Shown: piece after piece, positions 51,267 through 59,384 of the stretch
How the letters are laid out: each line of letters opens with the position of its first letter
Numbering within the stretch: position 1 is the first letter of the stretch
Assembly (NCBI RefSeq): GCF_016907715.1
Contig: NZ_JAFBCM010000001.1
Location: 6,324,001 to 6,388,000 of the forward strand
From: Tenggerimyces flavus
Lineage (GTDB): Bacteria; Actinomycetota; Actinomycetes; Propionibacteriales; Actinopolymorphaceae
Reading direction: 5' to 3'
Length of the DNA: 64,000 bases
Program-made: the position numbers and the translations under genes
The notes under the pieces: model-generated
Database searches by the model: none
Seen by the model: the letters and a program-made list of their open reading frames with translations, nothing else
What the model was told of the DNA's origin: nothing

Positions 51267-52100
51267 ATGAGCATCACGATGCGAGAGCTGCTGTTCGGGG
51301 CCGTCGACGAGGTGCGGCGGGAGCCGACCGAGTGGCGGTTGCGCGTGCGGTTCGGCGACACCGAGATCGTCGACACCACCAAGGCCGTCCTGGTGTGGGA
51401 GCCGCGCCGTGTCGTGCCGTCGTACGCGGTGCCGCTCACCGACCTGCGCGTCCCGCTCGCCACCAGCCAGGAAGCGCCGCCGGCCGATCCGGGCGGTCTG
51501 CTGCACCCCGGCATCTCGTTCGCCGTGCACTCGGCCAAGGGCGAGTCGTTCGACGTCGTCGTCGGCGAGACGACGCTGCCGGCCGCCGCGTTCCGCCTCG
51601 AGGACAGCCAGCTCGACCAGCACGCGGTGCTCGACTTCGACGCGTTCGACGCCTGGTACGAAGAGGACGAGCTCCTTGTCTCGCACGCCCGCGAGCCGTA
51701 CCACTGGGTGCGGACCCTCCCCAGCTCCCGGCACGTCCGGATCGAGCACCACGGGATCCTCATCGCCGAGAGCACGAGGCCGACGTTCGTGTACGAGACC
51801 TCGCTGCCGGTGCGCTACTACCTGCCGCGCGAGGACGTCGTCGCCGACCTCACGCCCAGCAGCACGAGGACGGCCTGCGCGTACAAGGGGCACGCGAGCT
51901 ACTTCTCCGCTCCCGGACTCACCGACATCGCGTGGAGCTACCCCGAGCCGCGCAAGCAGGTCGCCGACCTCGCCGGGCTCGTCGCGTTCTACGACGACCT
52001 GCTCGACGTGTACGTCGACGGCGTACTGCGCGAGAAGTCGAACTCCGTGCTCGCCAAGCTCCTCTTGGACGAGTTCGCCGTCCACACCGCTCCGGCCTGA
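51267..52100 (+). CDS. Two-domain DUF427 protein
   Basis: 277 residues with two DUF427 modules. First: VRFGDTEIVDTTKAVLVWEPRRVVPSYAVPLTDLR; second: SRHVRIEHHGILIAESTRPTFVYETSLPVRYYLPREDVVADLTPSSTRTACAYKGHASYFSAPGLTDIAWSYPEPRKQVADLAGLVAFYDD. The second repeat is the conserved core. Function unknown and not evidently part of phosphonate metabolism. A complex inverted repeat follows its stop. Confidence 0.82.
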   Translation: MSITMRELLFGAVDEVRREPTEWRLRVRFGDTEIVDTTKAVLVWEPRRVVPSYAVPLTDLRVPLATSQEAPPADPGGLLHPGISFAVHSAKGESFDVVVGETTLPAAAFRLEDSQLDQHAVLDFDAFDAWYEEDELLVSHAREPYHWVRTLPSSRHVRIEHHGILIAESTRPTFVYETSLPVRYYLPREDVVADLTPSSTRTACAYKGHASYFSAPGLTDIAWSYPEPRKQVADLAGLVAFYDDLLDVYVDGVLREKSNSVLAKLLLDEFAVHTAPA

Positions 52101-52104
52101 CCGA

Positions 52105-52171
52105 CTTCCCTCACCGGGACGGGGTTTGGGTGGCTTCTGCCACGTTAGAAACCCCGGTTCGGCAAGGGAAG
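52105..52171. terminator. Branched inverted repeat after the DUF427 gene
   Basis: Outer arms of 23 bp (CTTCCCTCACCGGGACGGGG plus TTT, against AAACCCCGGTTCGGCAAGGG plus AAG) pair with about six mismatches. They enclose an inner perfect hairpin, GTGGC-TTCT-GCCAC (52130-52143). It starts five bases after the stop and probably terminates that transcript. The stem-within-stem is more elaborate than a usual terminator. Confidence 0.6.
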
Positions 52172-52233
52172 TGGCGGCGGTTGTGGATGGCGACCGAGGG
52201 TCTTGCGCGTCGGCTCTCGCAGCTTTCCCCCAC

Positions 52234-52255
52234 GTTCGGCACCCGTTCACCGGCG
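52234..52255 (+). promoter_or_regulatory. PHO-box-like repeat upstream of phnF
   Basis: Two contiguous 11-nt units, GTTCGGCACCC and GTTCACCGGCG. The second matches the PhoP consensus GKTCAYYYRSG at 10 of 11 positions. It ends 18 bp before the phnF ATG. With the phnD element it suggests one phosphate-starvation regulon. Confidence 0.7.
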
Positions 52256-52266
52256 GCCCCGAGCGT

Positions 52267-52282
52267 GGTTGTCATGACAACC
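52267..52282. promoter_or_regulatory. Perfect palindrome over the phnF start codon
   Basis: GGTTGTCATGACAACC is a perfect 16-bp palindrome whose centre contains the phnF ATG. There is no ribosome site upstream. A GntR/HutC-type self-operator on a leaderless promoter is the simplest reading. Confidence 0.65.
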
Positions 52283-52996
52283 GCGCAGCGGTATCTCGAC
52301 ATCGCCGACGAGCTGACGGCCGAGCTGGCCCGCGCTCCGGTCGGCGAACGGGTGCCGAGCGAGCACGCGGTCGCGGCCAGGTTCGAGGTGAGCCGGCCCA
52401 CGGCGCGGGCGGCGCTGCAGGAGCTCGAGCGCCGGTTCCTCGTCCGCCGCGTGCGCGGGCTCGGCACGTTCCGCCGCAGCCGGATCACGTACGTCATCTC
52501 GGCGAACGACCCGCCCTCGTTCCACGAGACGGTCAAGAAGGCCGGCGCGATCCCGCACACCAGGCTGCTCTCCTGCACCACCCGGCGAGCCGTCGAACGC
52601 GAACGCCACCAGCTGCAGCTCGACGGCGGCACCGCCGTCTGGGTGGTGGAGCGGTTGTTCGAGGTGAACGGCGAGGTCGCCGGCTTCGCCACCAGCGTGC
52701 TCCCCCACAACCTGCTGCCCGGCTTCGCCCGCGCGCTCGCCGACGACGGATCGCTGTTCGCGACACTCCGCCGGAGGTACGGCTTCCTGCTCGTCCGCTC
52801 CCAGTACCGGCTCGGCTTCGACGTGCCCTCCGAAGTCGTCGCCGGTCATCTCACCGGCGGCGACCGCGGCCCACTCTGGCTCGCCGAGAGCGTCAACCGG
52901 GTCGCCGGCGACAGCGGTCGCCGCATCGAGTACTCGCGTACGTACATCCGACCGGAGGTCCTCGACGTCGTGTTCGAGCTGGACGAGAGCCGATGA
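52274..52996 (+). CDS. phnF: GntR/HutC-family regulator of the C-P lyase operon
   Basis: 240 residues. N-terminal GntR winged helix (YLDIADELTAELARAPVGERVPSEHAVAARFEVSRPTARAALQELERRFLVRRVRGLGTF). The C-terminal UTRA domain (about 80-235) matches PhnF: VWVVERLFEVNGEVAGFATSVLPHNLLPG...LLVRSQYRLGFDVPSEVVAGHL. PhnF represses phn genes and responds to phosphate or phosphonate status. The start codon sits in a palindromic operator. The stop overlaps phnG (ATGA). Confidence 0.9.
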   Translation: MTTAQRYLDIADELTAELARAPVGERVPSEHAVAARFEVSRPTARAALQELERRFLVRRVRGLGTFRRSRITYVISANDPPSFHETVKKAGAIPHTRLLSCTTRRAVERERHQLQLDGGTAVWVVERLFEVNGEVAGFATSVLPHNLLPGFARALADDGSLFATLRRRYGFLLVRSQYRLGFDVPSEVVAGHLTGGDRGPLWLAESVNRVAGDSGRRIEYSRTYIRPEVLDVVFELDESR

Positions 52997-53427
52997 CGTT
53001 CACCCCTGACCAGCGCGCGGAGCTGTTGGCCGCCGCCTCTCCGGACGAGGTCGTCCCGGTCGCCGAACGACTCGTGGAGAGCGGCGTCCTCGGCGACGTC
53101 GCCGTCCTCGCCGGGCCTGAGATCGGCATGGTGATGATGCAGGTCCGCGAACCCGTCGTCGAGGAACGGTTCTATCTCGGCGAGGTGCTCGTGACGAGCT
53201 GCACGGTCGAGGTCGCTGGCGCGACGGGCTGGTGCGTACGCGCCGGCGACGACCGCGTCGCGACGCTGGCCGCCGCGCTCCTCGACGGAGCGGCGGCCGC
53301 CGCACTGCCGGCGGCAGCCGAGGTCGAGACGTTGTGCCAAGCCGTCGCGGACCGCCGCGAACGAGCCCTCGCCGCCGAGTGGGCCGCGTTGGAGCCGACC
53401 ATCGTCGCGTTCGAGGAGCTGACCTGA
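52993..53427 (+). CDS. phnG: C-P lyase subunit PhnG
   Basis: 144 residues. RAELLAAASPDEVVPVAERLVESG...VLAGPEIGMVMMQVREPVVEERFYLGEVLVTSCTVEVAGATGWCVRAGDDRVATLAAALLDG is the PhnG family pattern. Forms the core (PhnGHIJ)2 complex and, with PhnI and PhnH, joins phosphonate to ribose-1-triphosphate of MgATP. ATG overlaps the phnF stop by 4 nt. Confidence 0.93.
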   Translation: MTFTPDQRAELLAAASPDEVVPVAERLVESGVLGDVAVLAGPEIGMVMMQVREPVVEERFYLGEVLVTSCTVEVAGATGWCVRAGDDRVATLAAALLDGAAAAALPAAAEVETLCQAVADRRERALAAEWAALEPTIVAFEELT

Positions 53428-53429
53428 CC

Positions 53430-54050
53430 GTGCCCGCGATGTCCACGCCGGTGGGCCAGCAGGTCGCCGCGATCCGCCGCACGCCTGCCCAGGCGCAACG
53501 AGATTTTCGCACGCTGCTTGACGTTCTGGCCCGCCCGGGCAGCATCGGGACACTGCTCCCGCCACCCGAAGGACCCGCGGCGGTCGTCCCGGTGATCGGG
53601 CTCGCCGACCTCGAGGTGCCGCTCGCGATCGTCGCCGACTCTTCTGACGCGAGGTGGACGCGGGCGGTCGAGGTCGCCACGCAGGCACCGATCGTTCCGC
53701 TCACCGAGGCCCGGATGGTGCTCGCGCTCCGACCTCTTACAACGGCGGAGCTGTCCAGCCTCCACCGCGGCGACCCGATGCATCCCGAACACGGCACGCG
53801 ACTGGTCCAGAGCGTCACCGGGCTTGGTGTCCCGAACCGCCAGGCCGGCGTCAACCTCCGCTTGACGGGGCCCGGCGTGCCGGGCGAGCGGCGGATCGCC
53901 GTCCGCGGGCTGCCGACCGAGTTCTTCGCGACGCTCTCGGCTGTCAACGCCGACTTCCCGGCCGGCGTCGACACGTTCCTCGTCGCCGGGAACGGCCTCG
54001 TCGCCGGTCTACCGCGCAGTGTCAACCTCGACTTGTCAGGAGCTGTCTGA
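53430..54050 (+). CDS. phnH: C-P lyase subunit PhnH
   Basis: 206 residues from the GTG at 53430; ATG at 53439 is also possible. Hallmarks: AQRDFRTLLDVLARPGSIGTL at the N-terminus and HPEHGTRLVQSV, LTGPGVPGERRIAVRGLP and FPAGVDTFLVAGNGLVAGLPRSV towards the end. A PLP-transferase-like fold without cofactor that dimerises in the core complex. Its stop overlaps the phnI ATG by one base. Confidence 0.94.
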   Translation: MPAMSTPVGQQVAAIRRTPAQAQRDFRTLLDVLARPGSIGTLLPPPEGPAAVVPVIGLADLEVPLAIVADSSDARWTRAVEVATQAPIVPLTEARMVLALRPLTTAELSSLHRGDPMHPEHGTRLVQSVTGLGVPNRQAGVNLRLTGPGVPGERRIAVRGLPTEFFATLSAVNADFPAGVDTFLVAGNGLVAGLPRSVNLDLSGAV

Positions 54051-55153
54051 TGGGGTACGCGGCCGCACGTGGCGGCACCGAAGCGATCCTCGCCGCCGAG
54101 GACCTCGTCCGCCGCGCCCGCGACGGTGGCGGGAGTGCGTGGCTGGGACTCGACCAGATCGGCGAACGACTCCGCCTCGCCGTCGACCGGGTCCAGGGCG
54201 AGGGCGGACTCTGGGCGCCGGAGCTCGCGGCCAGGGCGTTCCGCCAGGCCGAGGGCGACGTCTCCGAAGCGGCGCAGATCCTGCGCGCGCACCGGTCGAC
54301 GATCCCGCGGCTCGCGTACTCCGAGCCCGTGCACGCGGACGAGCTCTCGGTGCAGCGGCGGATCTCCCCCGCGTTCCGCAACCCACCCGGGCAGCAGTTG
54401 CTCGGCCGCACGCTCGACTACGTCGGCCGGCTGCTCGACCTGATGCCGGAGCCGGAGGACGCCGACTCCCAGCCGGCGACCCACGTTCACCACCACGACC
54501 ACCCCGCGGCGCCGGTGGAGACGAACGGCGTCGATCCGCGCCACCCACCGCGGCTGCTCGGCCTGCTGCGCAAGATGGATCTCGTCGTCGACCGCCGTTC
54601 CGAGGACGACCCGGAGCCCGACGACATCACCCGCGTCCCACCACGGCCCGGCTCGGCGCAGCGCTCCGCGCGGCTCACCGCGATGGCGCGCGCGGAGACC
54701 GGCGCGCTCGTGCACCTGTGGTACACGGAGACGTTCACGCCGACCAAGCACCAACACGAGTTCCCCGGTGAGGTCCGGCACGGCACGCTTCCCGTACGAC
54801 TGCGCCACCCCGTCACCGGCAACCCGGTCACGGTCGCCGAGGTGCGCGTCACCGAGGTCGAGACGATCGACGACCTGGACCGGCTCGACGAGGACCGTAC
54901 GCGGCTCGACATCGGCTACGGCATGTGCTTCGGCCACAACGAACGCAAGGCGATCGCGATGGCCGGCCTCGACCTGCTCGTCCACCGCGACAAAGGCCAG
55001 ACCGACCTCGAGCAGCGCGTGCTGCTGACGCTCGACGGCATCGAGTCGTCCGGGTTCCTCGAACACCTCAAGCTGCCGCACTACGTGGACTTCCGCTCGG
55101 TGATCGACCGCAAGCGCGCCGTCCGCCGTCCGCCCGCGGAGGCCGTTCGATGA
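54050..55153 (+). CDS. phnI: C-P lyase subunit PhnI
   Basis: 367 residues. MGYAAARGGTEAILAAEDL is the conserved PhnI start, and QRRISPAFRNPPGQQLLGRTLDYVGRLLDLM and TPTKHQHEFPGEVRHGTLPVRL are family motifs. PhnI is the nucleosidase/transferase that displaces adenine from MgATP by phosphonate. A His-rich stretch (HVHHHDHP, about residue 145) is notable. Overlaps phnJ by 4 nt. Confidence 0.95.
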   Translation: MGYAAARGGTEAILAAEDLVRRARDGGGSAWLGLDQIGERLRLAVDRVQGEGGLWAPELAARAFRQAEGDVSEAAQILRAHRSTIPRLAYSEPVHADELSVQRRISPAFRNPPGQQLLGRTLDYVGRLLDLMPEPEDADSQPATHVHHHDHPAAPVETNGVDPRHPPRLLGLLRKMDLVVDRRSEDDPEPDDITRVPPRPGSAQRSARLTAMARAETGALVHLWYTETFTPTKHQHEFPGEVRHGTLPVRLRHPVTGNPVTVAEVRVTEVETIDDLDRLDEDRTRLDIGYGMCFGHNERKAIAMAGLDLLVHRDKGQTDLEQRVLLTLDGIESSGFLEHLKLPHYVDFRSVIDRKRAVRRPPAEAVR

Positions 55154-56001
55154 CGTTGTGGGCACTCGCCGGCGAGAACGACACGTCCGGCATCTTCGAC
55201 GAGCTTTCCAAGCGCGAGGTCCGCCGCGCCGTCCTCACTGCCGTCGCGGTGCCCGGCTACCAGGTGCCGTTCGGCTCCCGGGAGATGCCGGTCGCCCGCG
55301 GCTGGGGCTCGGGCGGGCTGCAAGTCACGCTCGCGGTGGTCGGCGCCGAGGACCAGCTGAAGGTGATCGACCAGGGCGAGGACGCCGGTGTTAACGCGTC
55401 CAACCTGCGCAGGCTGATCGTCGGCCAGGTCGGCTGCGCGGAGGTGACCGACACGAGGAAGGCGACCGTGATCCAGTCGCGGCACCGGATCCCCGAGACG
55501 CGGCTGCGCGACGACCAGGTGCTGGTGTTGCAGGTCCCGGTGCCGGAGCCGCTGCGGCTGGTCGTCGGCGACGCGCGGGAGCAGCAGCGCATGCACGCCG
55601 AGGCCGATTACGCGAAGATGTGGGTGAGCCTGTACGAGGACATCGTCCGCAACGGTGTGATCATGCAGTCCGCGGGATATCCGTGTTTGGTCAACGGGCA
55701 TTACGTTTTCGCGCCGTCCCCGATCCCCCGCTGGGACGTACCCAAGCTGCACCAGTCCGACCACCTGACGCTGCTCGGCGCTGGGCGGGAGAAGCGGATC
55801 TACGCGGTGCCGCCGCACACCGACGTCGAACCGCTCACGTTCGAGGACGTGCCGTTCGAGACGGAACGTACCGACGGCGCCGCGTGTCACTTCTGTGGCG
55901 CCGACGACTCCTACCTCGTCGAGGTGCCGTCGACGGACGGCTCGGTGAGGTGGGTCTGCAGCGACACCGACCACTGCGACCGCCGGAGGGAGGACGCGTG
56001 A
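55150..56001 (+). CDS. phnJ: C-P lyase radical SAM subunit PhnJ
   Basis: 283 residues. Cleaves the C-P bond of ribose phosphonate by radical chemistry, releasing the alkane and ribose cyclic phosphate. The Cys cluster is near the C-terminus: Cys246, Cys249, Cys270 and Cys276 (CX2CX20CX5C), one residue tighter than the E. coli spacing. The radical Gly is probably Gly36 in VAVPGYQVPFGSREMP. The start NDTSGIFDELSKREVRRA is conserved. Overlaps phnK by 4 nt. Confidence 0.96.
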   Translation: MTLWALAGENDTSGIFDELSKREVRRAVLTAVAVPGYQVPFGSREMPVARGWGSGGLQVTLAVVGAEDQLKVIDQGEDAGVNASNLRRLIVGQVGCAEVTDTRKATVIQSRHRIPETRLRDDQVLVLQVPVPEPLRLVVGDAREQQRMHAEADYAKMWVSLYEDIVRNGVIMQSAGYPCLVNGHYVFAPSPIPRWDVPKLHQSDHLTLLGAGREKRIYAVPPHTDVEPLTFEDVPFETERTDGAACHFCGADDSYLVEVPSTDGSVRWVCSDTDHCDRRREDA

Positions 56002-56837
56002 GCGACTGGCTGCTGCGGGTCGACCGGCTCGGCAAGATCTTCGGGCCTACTGGCCCCGACTCGTTGCCGGGCACGGGACCCGTGTACGGGACCGCCGTCT
56101 CCCCCGCGACCGGTGCTGTCGTGGCCTGCTGGGACGTGTCGTTCGAGGTCGCGCCGGGCGAGGCGCTCGGCGTGATCGGCGAGTCCGGCTCGGGCAAGTC
56201 GACGTTGCTGCGGTGTATCGCCGGCGACGATGTGGCGACCTCCGGCTCCGCGTACCTGCGTACTTTCGAACGAGGCAAGGCGAATCTGCTCGAGCAGCCG
56301 CCGAGCGTGCGGCGGCGGCTACGGATCGACCAGCTGTCGGTCGTCTACCAGAACCCGGCGACCGGCCTCGACCTGAACCTCTCGGCGGGCGGCAACGTCG
56401 CGGACCGGCTCACCGCGGCGGGCTGGCGGCACTTCGGGCGGATCCGGTCGCGGGCGAGCGAGCTACTGGAACGTACGGAGGTGCCGCTCGTGCGCATGGA
56501 CGACCAGGTGAGCACGTTCTCCGGCGGCATGCAGCAGCGCGTACAGATTGCCAAGGCACTCGCGAACCGGCCACCGGTGTTGCTGCTCGACGAACCGACA
56601 ACCGGGCTCGACGCGTCGGTCGCGGCGGGCGTGCTCGACCTGCTGCGCGGGCTGCTCGAGGAGCTGGAGGTCGGGGCGGTCGTCGTGTCGCACGACTTCG
56701 GGGTGATCGAGATGCTGACGCGGCGCGTGCTGGTGATGCAGCACGGCCGGGTGGTCGAGGCAGGGCTGACCGACCAGCTGTTCGAGGATCCGCAGCATCC
56801 GTACAGCCAGCAGCTCGTCGCGGCGGCCCGCGGATGA
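55998..56837 (+). CDS. phnK: C-P lyase ATP-binding subunit PhnK
   Basis: 279 residues from a GTG. ABC-type ATPase resembling dipeptide transport ATPases: Walker A GESGSGKST, Q-loop VVYQNPATGLDLNLSAGGNVADRL, signature TFSGGMQQRVQIAKALANRPPVLLLDEPTTGLD, VVSHDFGVIEML. PhnK docks on the PhnGHIJ core and is not a transporter part. A roughly 20-residue insert (GPTGPDSLPGTGPVYGTAVSPATGAV) after the first strand is slightly unusual. Confidence 0.94.
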   Translation: MSDWLLRVDRLGKIFGPTGPDSLPGTGPVYGTAVSPATGAVVACWDVSFEVAPGEALGVIGESGSGKSTLLRCIAGDDVATSGSAYLRTFERGKANLLEQPPSVRRRLRIDQLSVVYQNPATGLDLNLSAGGNVADRLTAAGWRHFGRIRSRASELLERTEVPLVRMDDQVSTFSGGMQQRVQIAKALANRPPVLLLDEPTTGLDASVAAGVLDLLRGLLEELEVGAVVVSHDFGVIEMLTRRVLVMQHGRVVEAGLTDQLFEDPQHPYSQQLVAAARG

Positions 56838-57592
56838 GCGCGGTGTTGGAGGTTCGGGGGCTGCACAAGGCGTTCGTGCTGCACACGATCGACGGGCGCG
56901 AGGTCTCGGCGTTGCGCGGGGTGGATCTCGCGGTGCGCGCGGGCGAGCATGTGGCTCTGGCGGGGCGGTCGGGTGCGGGCAAGTCGTCGTTGCTGCGTTG
57001 CGTTTTCCGTACGTACCTGCCGAGCGCGGGGTCGCTGCTCTTCCGTACGGCGTCGGGGGCGGTCGTCGATCTGGTGGGGTTGTCGGACGCGTCGATGGCG
57101 GATCTGCGGGGGCACGAGATCGGGTACGTGTCGCAGTTCCTGCGGGCCGAGCCGCGGCGTTCGGTGCTCGAACTGGTCGCGCGGGCGGGCGTCGCGCGCG
57201 GGATGCCGATCGACGACGCTCGTTCGGCCGCGGCTTCGGCGTTGGCTCGGCTCGGGATCGAGGAACGGTTGTGGGCCGTACACGCGACGGTCCTGTCGGG
57301 CGGCCAGAAGCAGCGGGTCAACCTGGCCGCGGGCACGATTTCCCCACCCCGGTTGCTGCTTCTCGACGAGCCGGTGTCGGCGTTGGACCCGGCGAACCGC
57401 GAGGCGGTGCTGTCGATGATCGCCTCGCTGTCCGACTCGGGGGTGGCGGTGCTGTCGGTGTTCCACGACCTGGAGGCGATCGAACGGTTGGCAACCCGGG
57501 TCGTCGTCCTCGCGGACGGCCGCGTGGTCGCCGATGGGCCGCCGGCCGCGACTCTTCGCGATTCCGAACTCGACCTGGAGGTGGCTCGATGA
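56834..57592 (+). CDS. phnL: C-P lyase ATP-binding subunit PhnL
   Basis: 252 residues. ABC ATPase with Walker A GRSGAGKSS, YVSQFLRAEPRRSVLELVARAG in place of a normal Q-loop region, signature VLSGGQKQRVNLAAGTI and DEPVSALDPANR. These are PhnL features (the family's YVSQFLR motif is diagnostic). Forms a PhnK-PhnL pair on the core complex. Overlaps phnK and phnM by 4 nt each. Confidence 0.94.
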   Translation: MSAVLEVRGLHKAFVLHTIDGREVSALRGVDLAVRAGEHVALAGRSGAGKSSLLRCVFRTYLPSAGSLLFRTASGAVVDLVGLSDASMADLRGHEIGYVSQFLRAEPRRSVLELVARAGVARGMPIDDARSAAASALARLGIEERLWAVHATVLSGGQKQRVNLAAGTISPPRLLLLDEPVSALDPANREAVLSMIASLSDSGVAVLSVFHDLEAIERLATRVVVLADGRVVADGPPAATLRDSELDLEVAR

Positions 57593-58764
57593 CAACGATC
57601 TTCGCGCACGGGCAGGCGGTGCTGCCGGACCGCGTTCTCGACGACGCGGTGCTCGTGGTCGAAGACGGTCTGATCGTGTCGGTCTCGGCGGCGCTCCCGG
57701 GCGCGGTACCGCGCGGGGCGATCGATCTGCGTGGCGCGTTTCTCCTTCCTGGCTTGGTGGACAGCCACAGCGACGGGTTGGAGAAGGAGCTGCGGCCGCG
57801 ACCGAACGTGGAGCTCGGCCTCGACTTCGCGGTGACGAGCTTCGAGGGTCGGGCGCGGGCCGCTGGGGTCACGACGTGCTACCACGGCATCGGGTACGAG
57901 GTGAGCGTGCGCAAGGAGCGGACTATCGAGCGGGCGCTGCAGATCGTTCATTCACTGCAGGATCGGGCGTCCAGTGGATGCGCGCTGGTCGACCATCGGC
58001 TGCTGCACCGGCTCGACGCGCGCGACCCAAACGCGCTGGCGGCTTTGCAACGTGCGCTTGACGGGCCTGTTTCCGACGACCTCGTTCCGCTGGTGTCGTT
58101 CGAGGACCACACGCCGGGGCAGGGTCAGTATCGAGACCCGAGCTACTACCGGAAGTGGTTGGAGGGCTCCGAGGGTCTGGACGAGCAGGAGGCGCAACGT
58201 CGGGTTGACGACCTGATCAACGAGCGCGCCAGCCGGGCTTGGCATCGTGACGTCGCGCTGCGTTGGCTCTCCGACGCGGCCGCTGCTGGGCGGGCGCGGC
58301 TGCTGGCGCACGACCCGGTGACGGAGGAGGAGATCGCCGTGGCCGCCAAGCACGGCGTCGCGGTGGCAGAGTTCCCGACCACGTTGGAGGCCGCCCGGGC
58401 GGCGCGGGCGCATGGCATGGACATCGTGGCGGGGGCGCCGAACGTTCTGCGCGGCGGCTCGCACTCCGGCAACGTGTCCGCGGCCGAACTGGTCGCCGAG
58501 GGCGTGGCGGACTCGTTGTCGAGCGACTACCTGCCGAGCGCCCTCCTGGCCGCGGTCTTCCGGCTGGCGTCTTCGCCCGTCCTCCCCCTACCGGCCGCCG
58601 TCGCCCTGGTGACCTCCGGCCCCGCCCGCACGGTTGGCCTCACCGACCGCGGCACCCTCACCCCCGGCCAGCGCGCCGACCTCGTCGCGGTGACGGTGGA
58701 CCGTGGCTGGCCCACGGTGCGCCTGGTACGCACGGCCGACGACCAGCTGGGCCTGGTCAGCTAG
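57589..58764 (+). CDS. phnM: Alpha-D-ribose 1-methylphosphonate 5-triphosphate diphosphatase
   Basis: 391 residues. An amidohydrolase-fold enzyme that removes pyrophosphate before C-P cleavage. LPGLVDSHSDGLEKELRPRP is the PhnM version of the metal site, followed by GVTTCYHGIGYE, LVDHRLLHRLD, SFEDHTPGQGQYRD, LLAHDPVTEEEI and VAGAPNVLRGGSHSGNVSA. Last gene of the operon; no phnN or phnP follows within the window. Confidence 0.95.
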   Translation: MTTIFAHGQAVLPDRVLDDAVLVVEDGLIVSVSAALPGAVPRGAIDLRGAFLLPGLVDSHSDGLEKELRPRPNVELGLDFAVTSFEGRARAAGVTTCYHGIGYEVSVRKERTIERALQIVHSLQDRASSGCALVDHRLLHRLDARDPNALAALQRALDGPVSDDLVPLVSFEDHTPGQGQYRDPSYYRKWLEGSEGLDEQEAQRRVDDLINERASRAWHRDVALRWLSDAAAAGRARLLAHDPVTEEEIAVAAKHGVAVAEFPTTLEAARAARAHGMDIVAGAPNVLRGGSHSGNVSAAELVAEGVADSLSSDYLPSALLAAVFRLASSPVLPLPAAVALVTSGPARTVGLTDRGTLTPGQRADLVAVTVDRGWPTVRLVRTADDQLGLVS

Positions 58765-58777
58765 CCCGAGCCCGCTT

Positions 58778-58830
58778 TGGGTCGGGGGCACCCTGGTCCC
58801 AAAGGTTCGGACGAGGGTGCCCCCGACCCA
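58778..58830. repeat. Palindrome family A, unit A3
   Basis: Arm TGGGTCGGGGGCACCCTGGT plus CC pairs with GGACGAGGGTGCCCCCGACC plus CA, 22 bp with one mismatch. It begins 13 bp after the phnM stop, so it is well placed to end the phn transcript. Confidence 0.9.
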
Positions 58831-58845
58831 GCCACCCCGCCATCT

Positions 58846-58862
58846 TTGGATGAATCATCCAA
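58846..58862. repeat. Internally deleted family B palindrome
   Basis: TTGGATGA-a-TCATCCAA keeps the outer family B arms, but the AGGGCACCT centre is gone. It looks like a derivative that lost its tip. Confidence 0.65.
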
Positions 58863-58885
58863 TAGGCCGGCCCCTCCACCCGCGA

Positions 58886-58973
58886 CGCCCCGTGATCATG
58901 TACGTGATCATGAAGCCGAACTGGTCGTATTCGACGGGTTTGCCTTCATGATCACGCTCATGATCACGGGGCG
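58886..58973. repeat. Palindrome family C, unit C1
   Basis: 30-bp arms starting CGCCCCGTGATCATG and ending ATGAAG pair with two mismatches around a 28-nt loop. Each arm contains GTGATCATG twice in tandem, itself nearly palindromic (TGATCA). Confidence 0.9.
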
Positions 58974-58985
58974 GGTGGCGGCGCT

Positions 58986-59012
58986 GTTGGATGAAGGGCA
59001 CCTTCATCCAAC
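58986..59012. repeat. Palindrome family B, unit B5
   Basis: GTTGGATGAAGG, loop GCA, CCTTCATCCAAC: perfect 12-bp arms. Confidence 0.92.
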
Positions 59013-59016
59013 AGGT

Positions 59017-59041
59017 TTGGATGAAGGTGCCCTTCATCCAA
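59017..59041. repeat. Palindrome family B, unit B6
   Basis: TTGGATGAAGG, loop TGC, CCTTCATCCAA: perfect 11-bp arms, 4 bp from B5 and in the opposite central orientation, as in B3/B4 and B7/B8. Confidence 0.92.
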
Positions 59042-59093
59042 CGCTGCGGCCCGAGTGCTCCAGCCGGGGATCTTCGGCGTGACGAGCTCGTGC

Positions 59094-59249
59094 TGCGTCA
59101 TTCTCGTCCGCCAGGGTTTTAGCCGGAGCCGTACGCGTCAAGGGCGCCATAGGCGGCGCTTCGCGCGGGATGGCGTCGCTGCGCGATCGCTTTGCGACCC
59201 TTGACCCGTACGACTCCGGCCAAAGGGCGGCGGGGACGAGAACGACGCC
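59094..59249. repeat. Long imperfect inverted repeat
   Basis: The left arm (about 59094-59146) and right arm (about 59194-59249) share, in inverted order, GCGTCRTTCTCGTCC, GCCGGAGYCGTACG and GTCAAGG. Arms are roughly 53 bp with scattered mismatches and small gaps, around an about 47-bp GC-rich centre. No ORF or transposase end is recognisable. Confidence 0.7.
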
Positions 59250-59384
59250 GCCCCTGGTCGACGCCCCCAACCCCTCGCGCCGCCAGCTCTCCGCGCGCCG
59301 GCCCGGCGCTTCTTGTGGTGAAGATGAAGCCGGGGCGCCCAGTCGACGTCGGAGGGCCGCGCTCGAGCCAGTGCCGCGCGCGCC

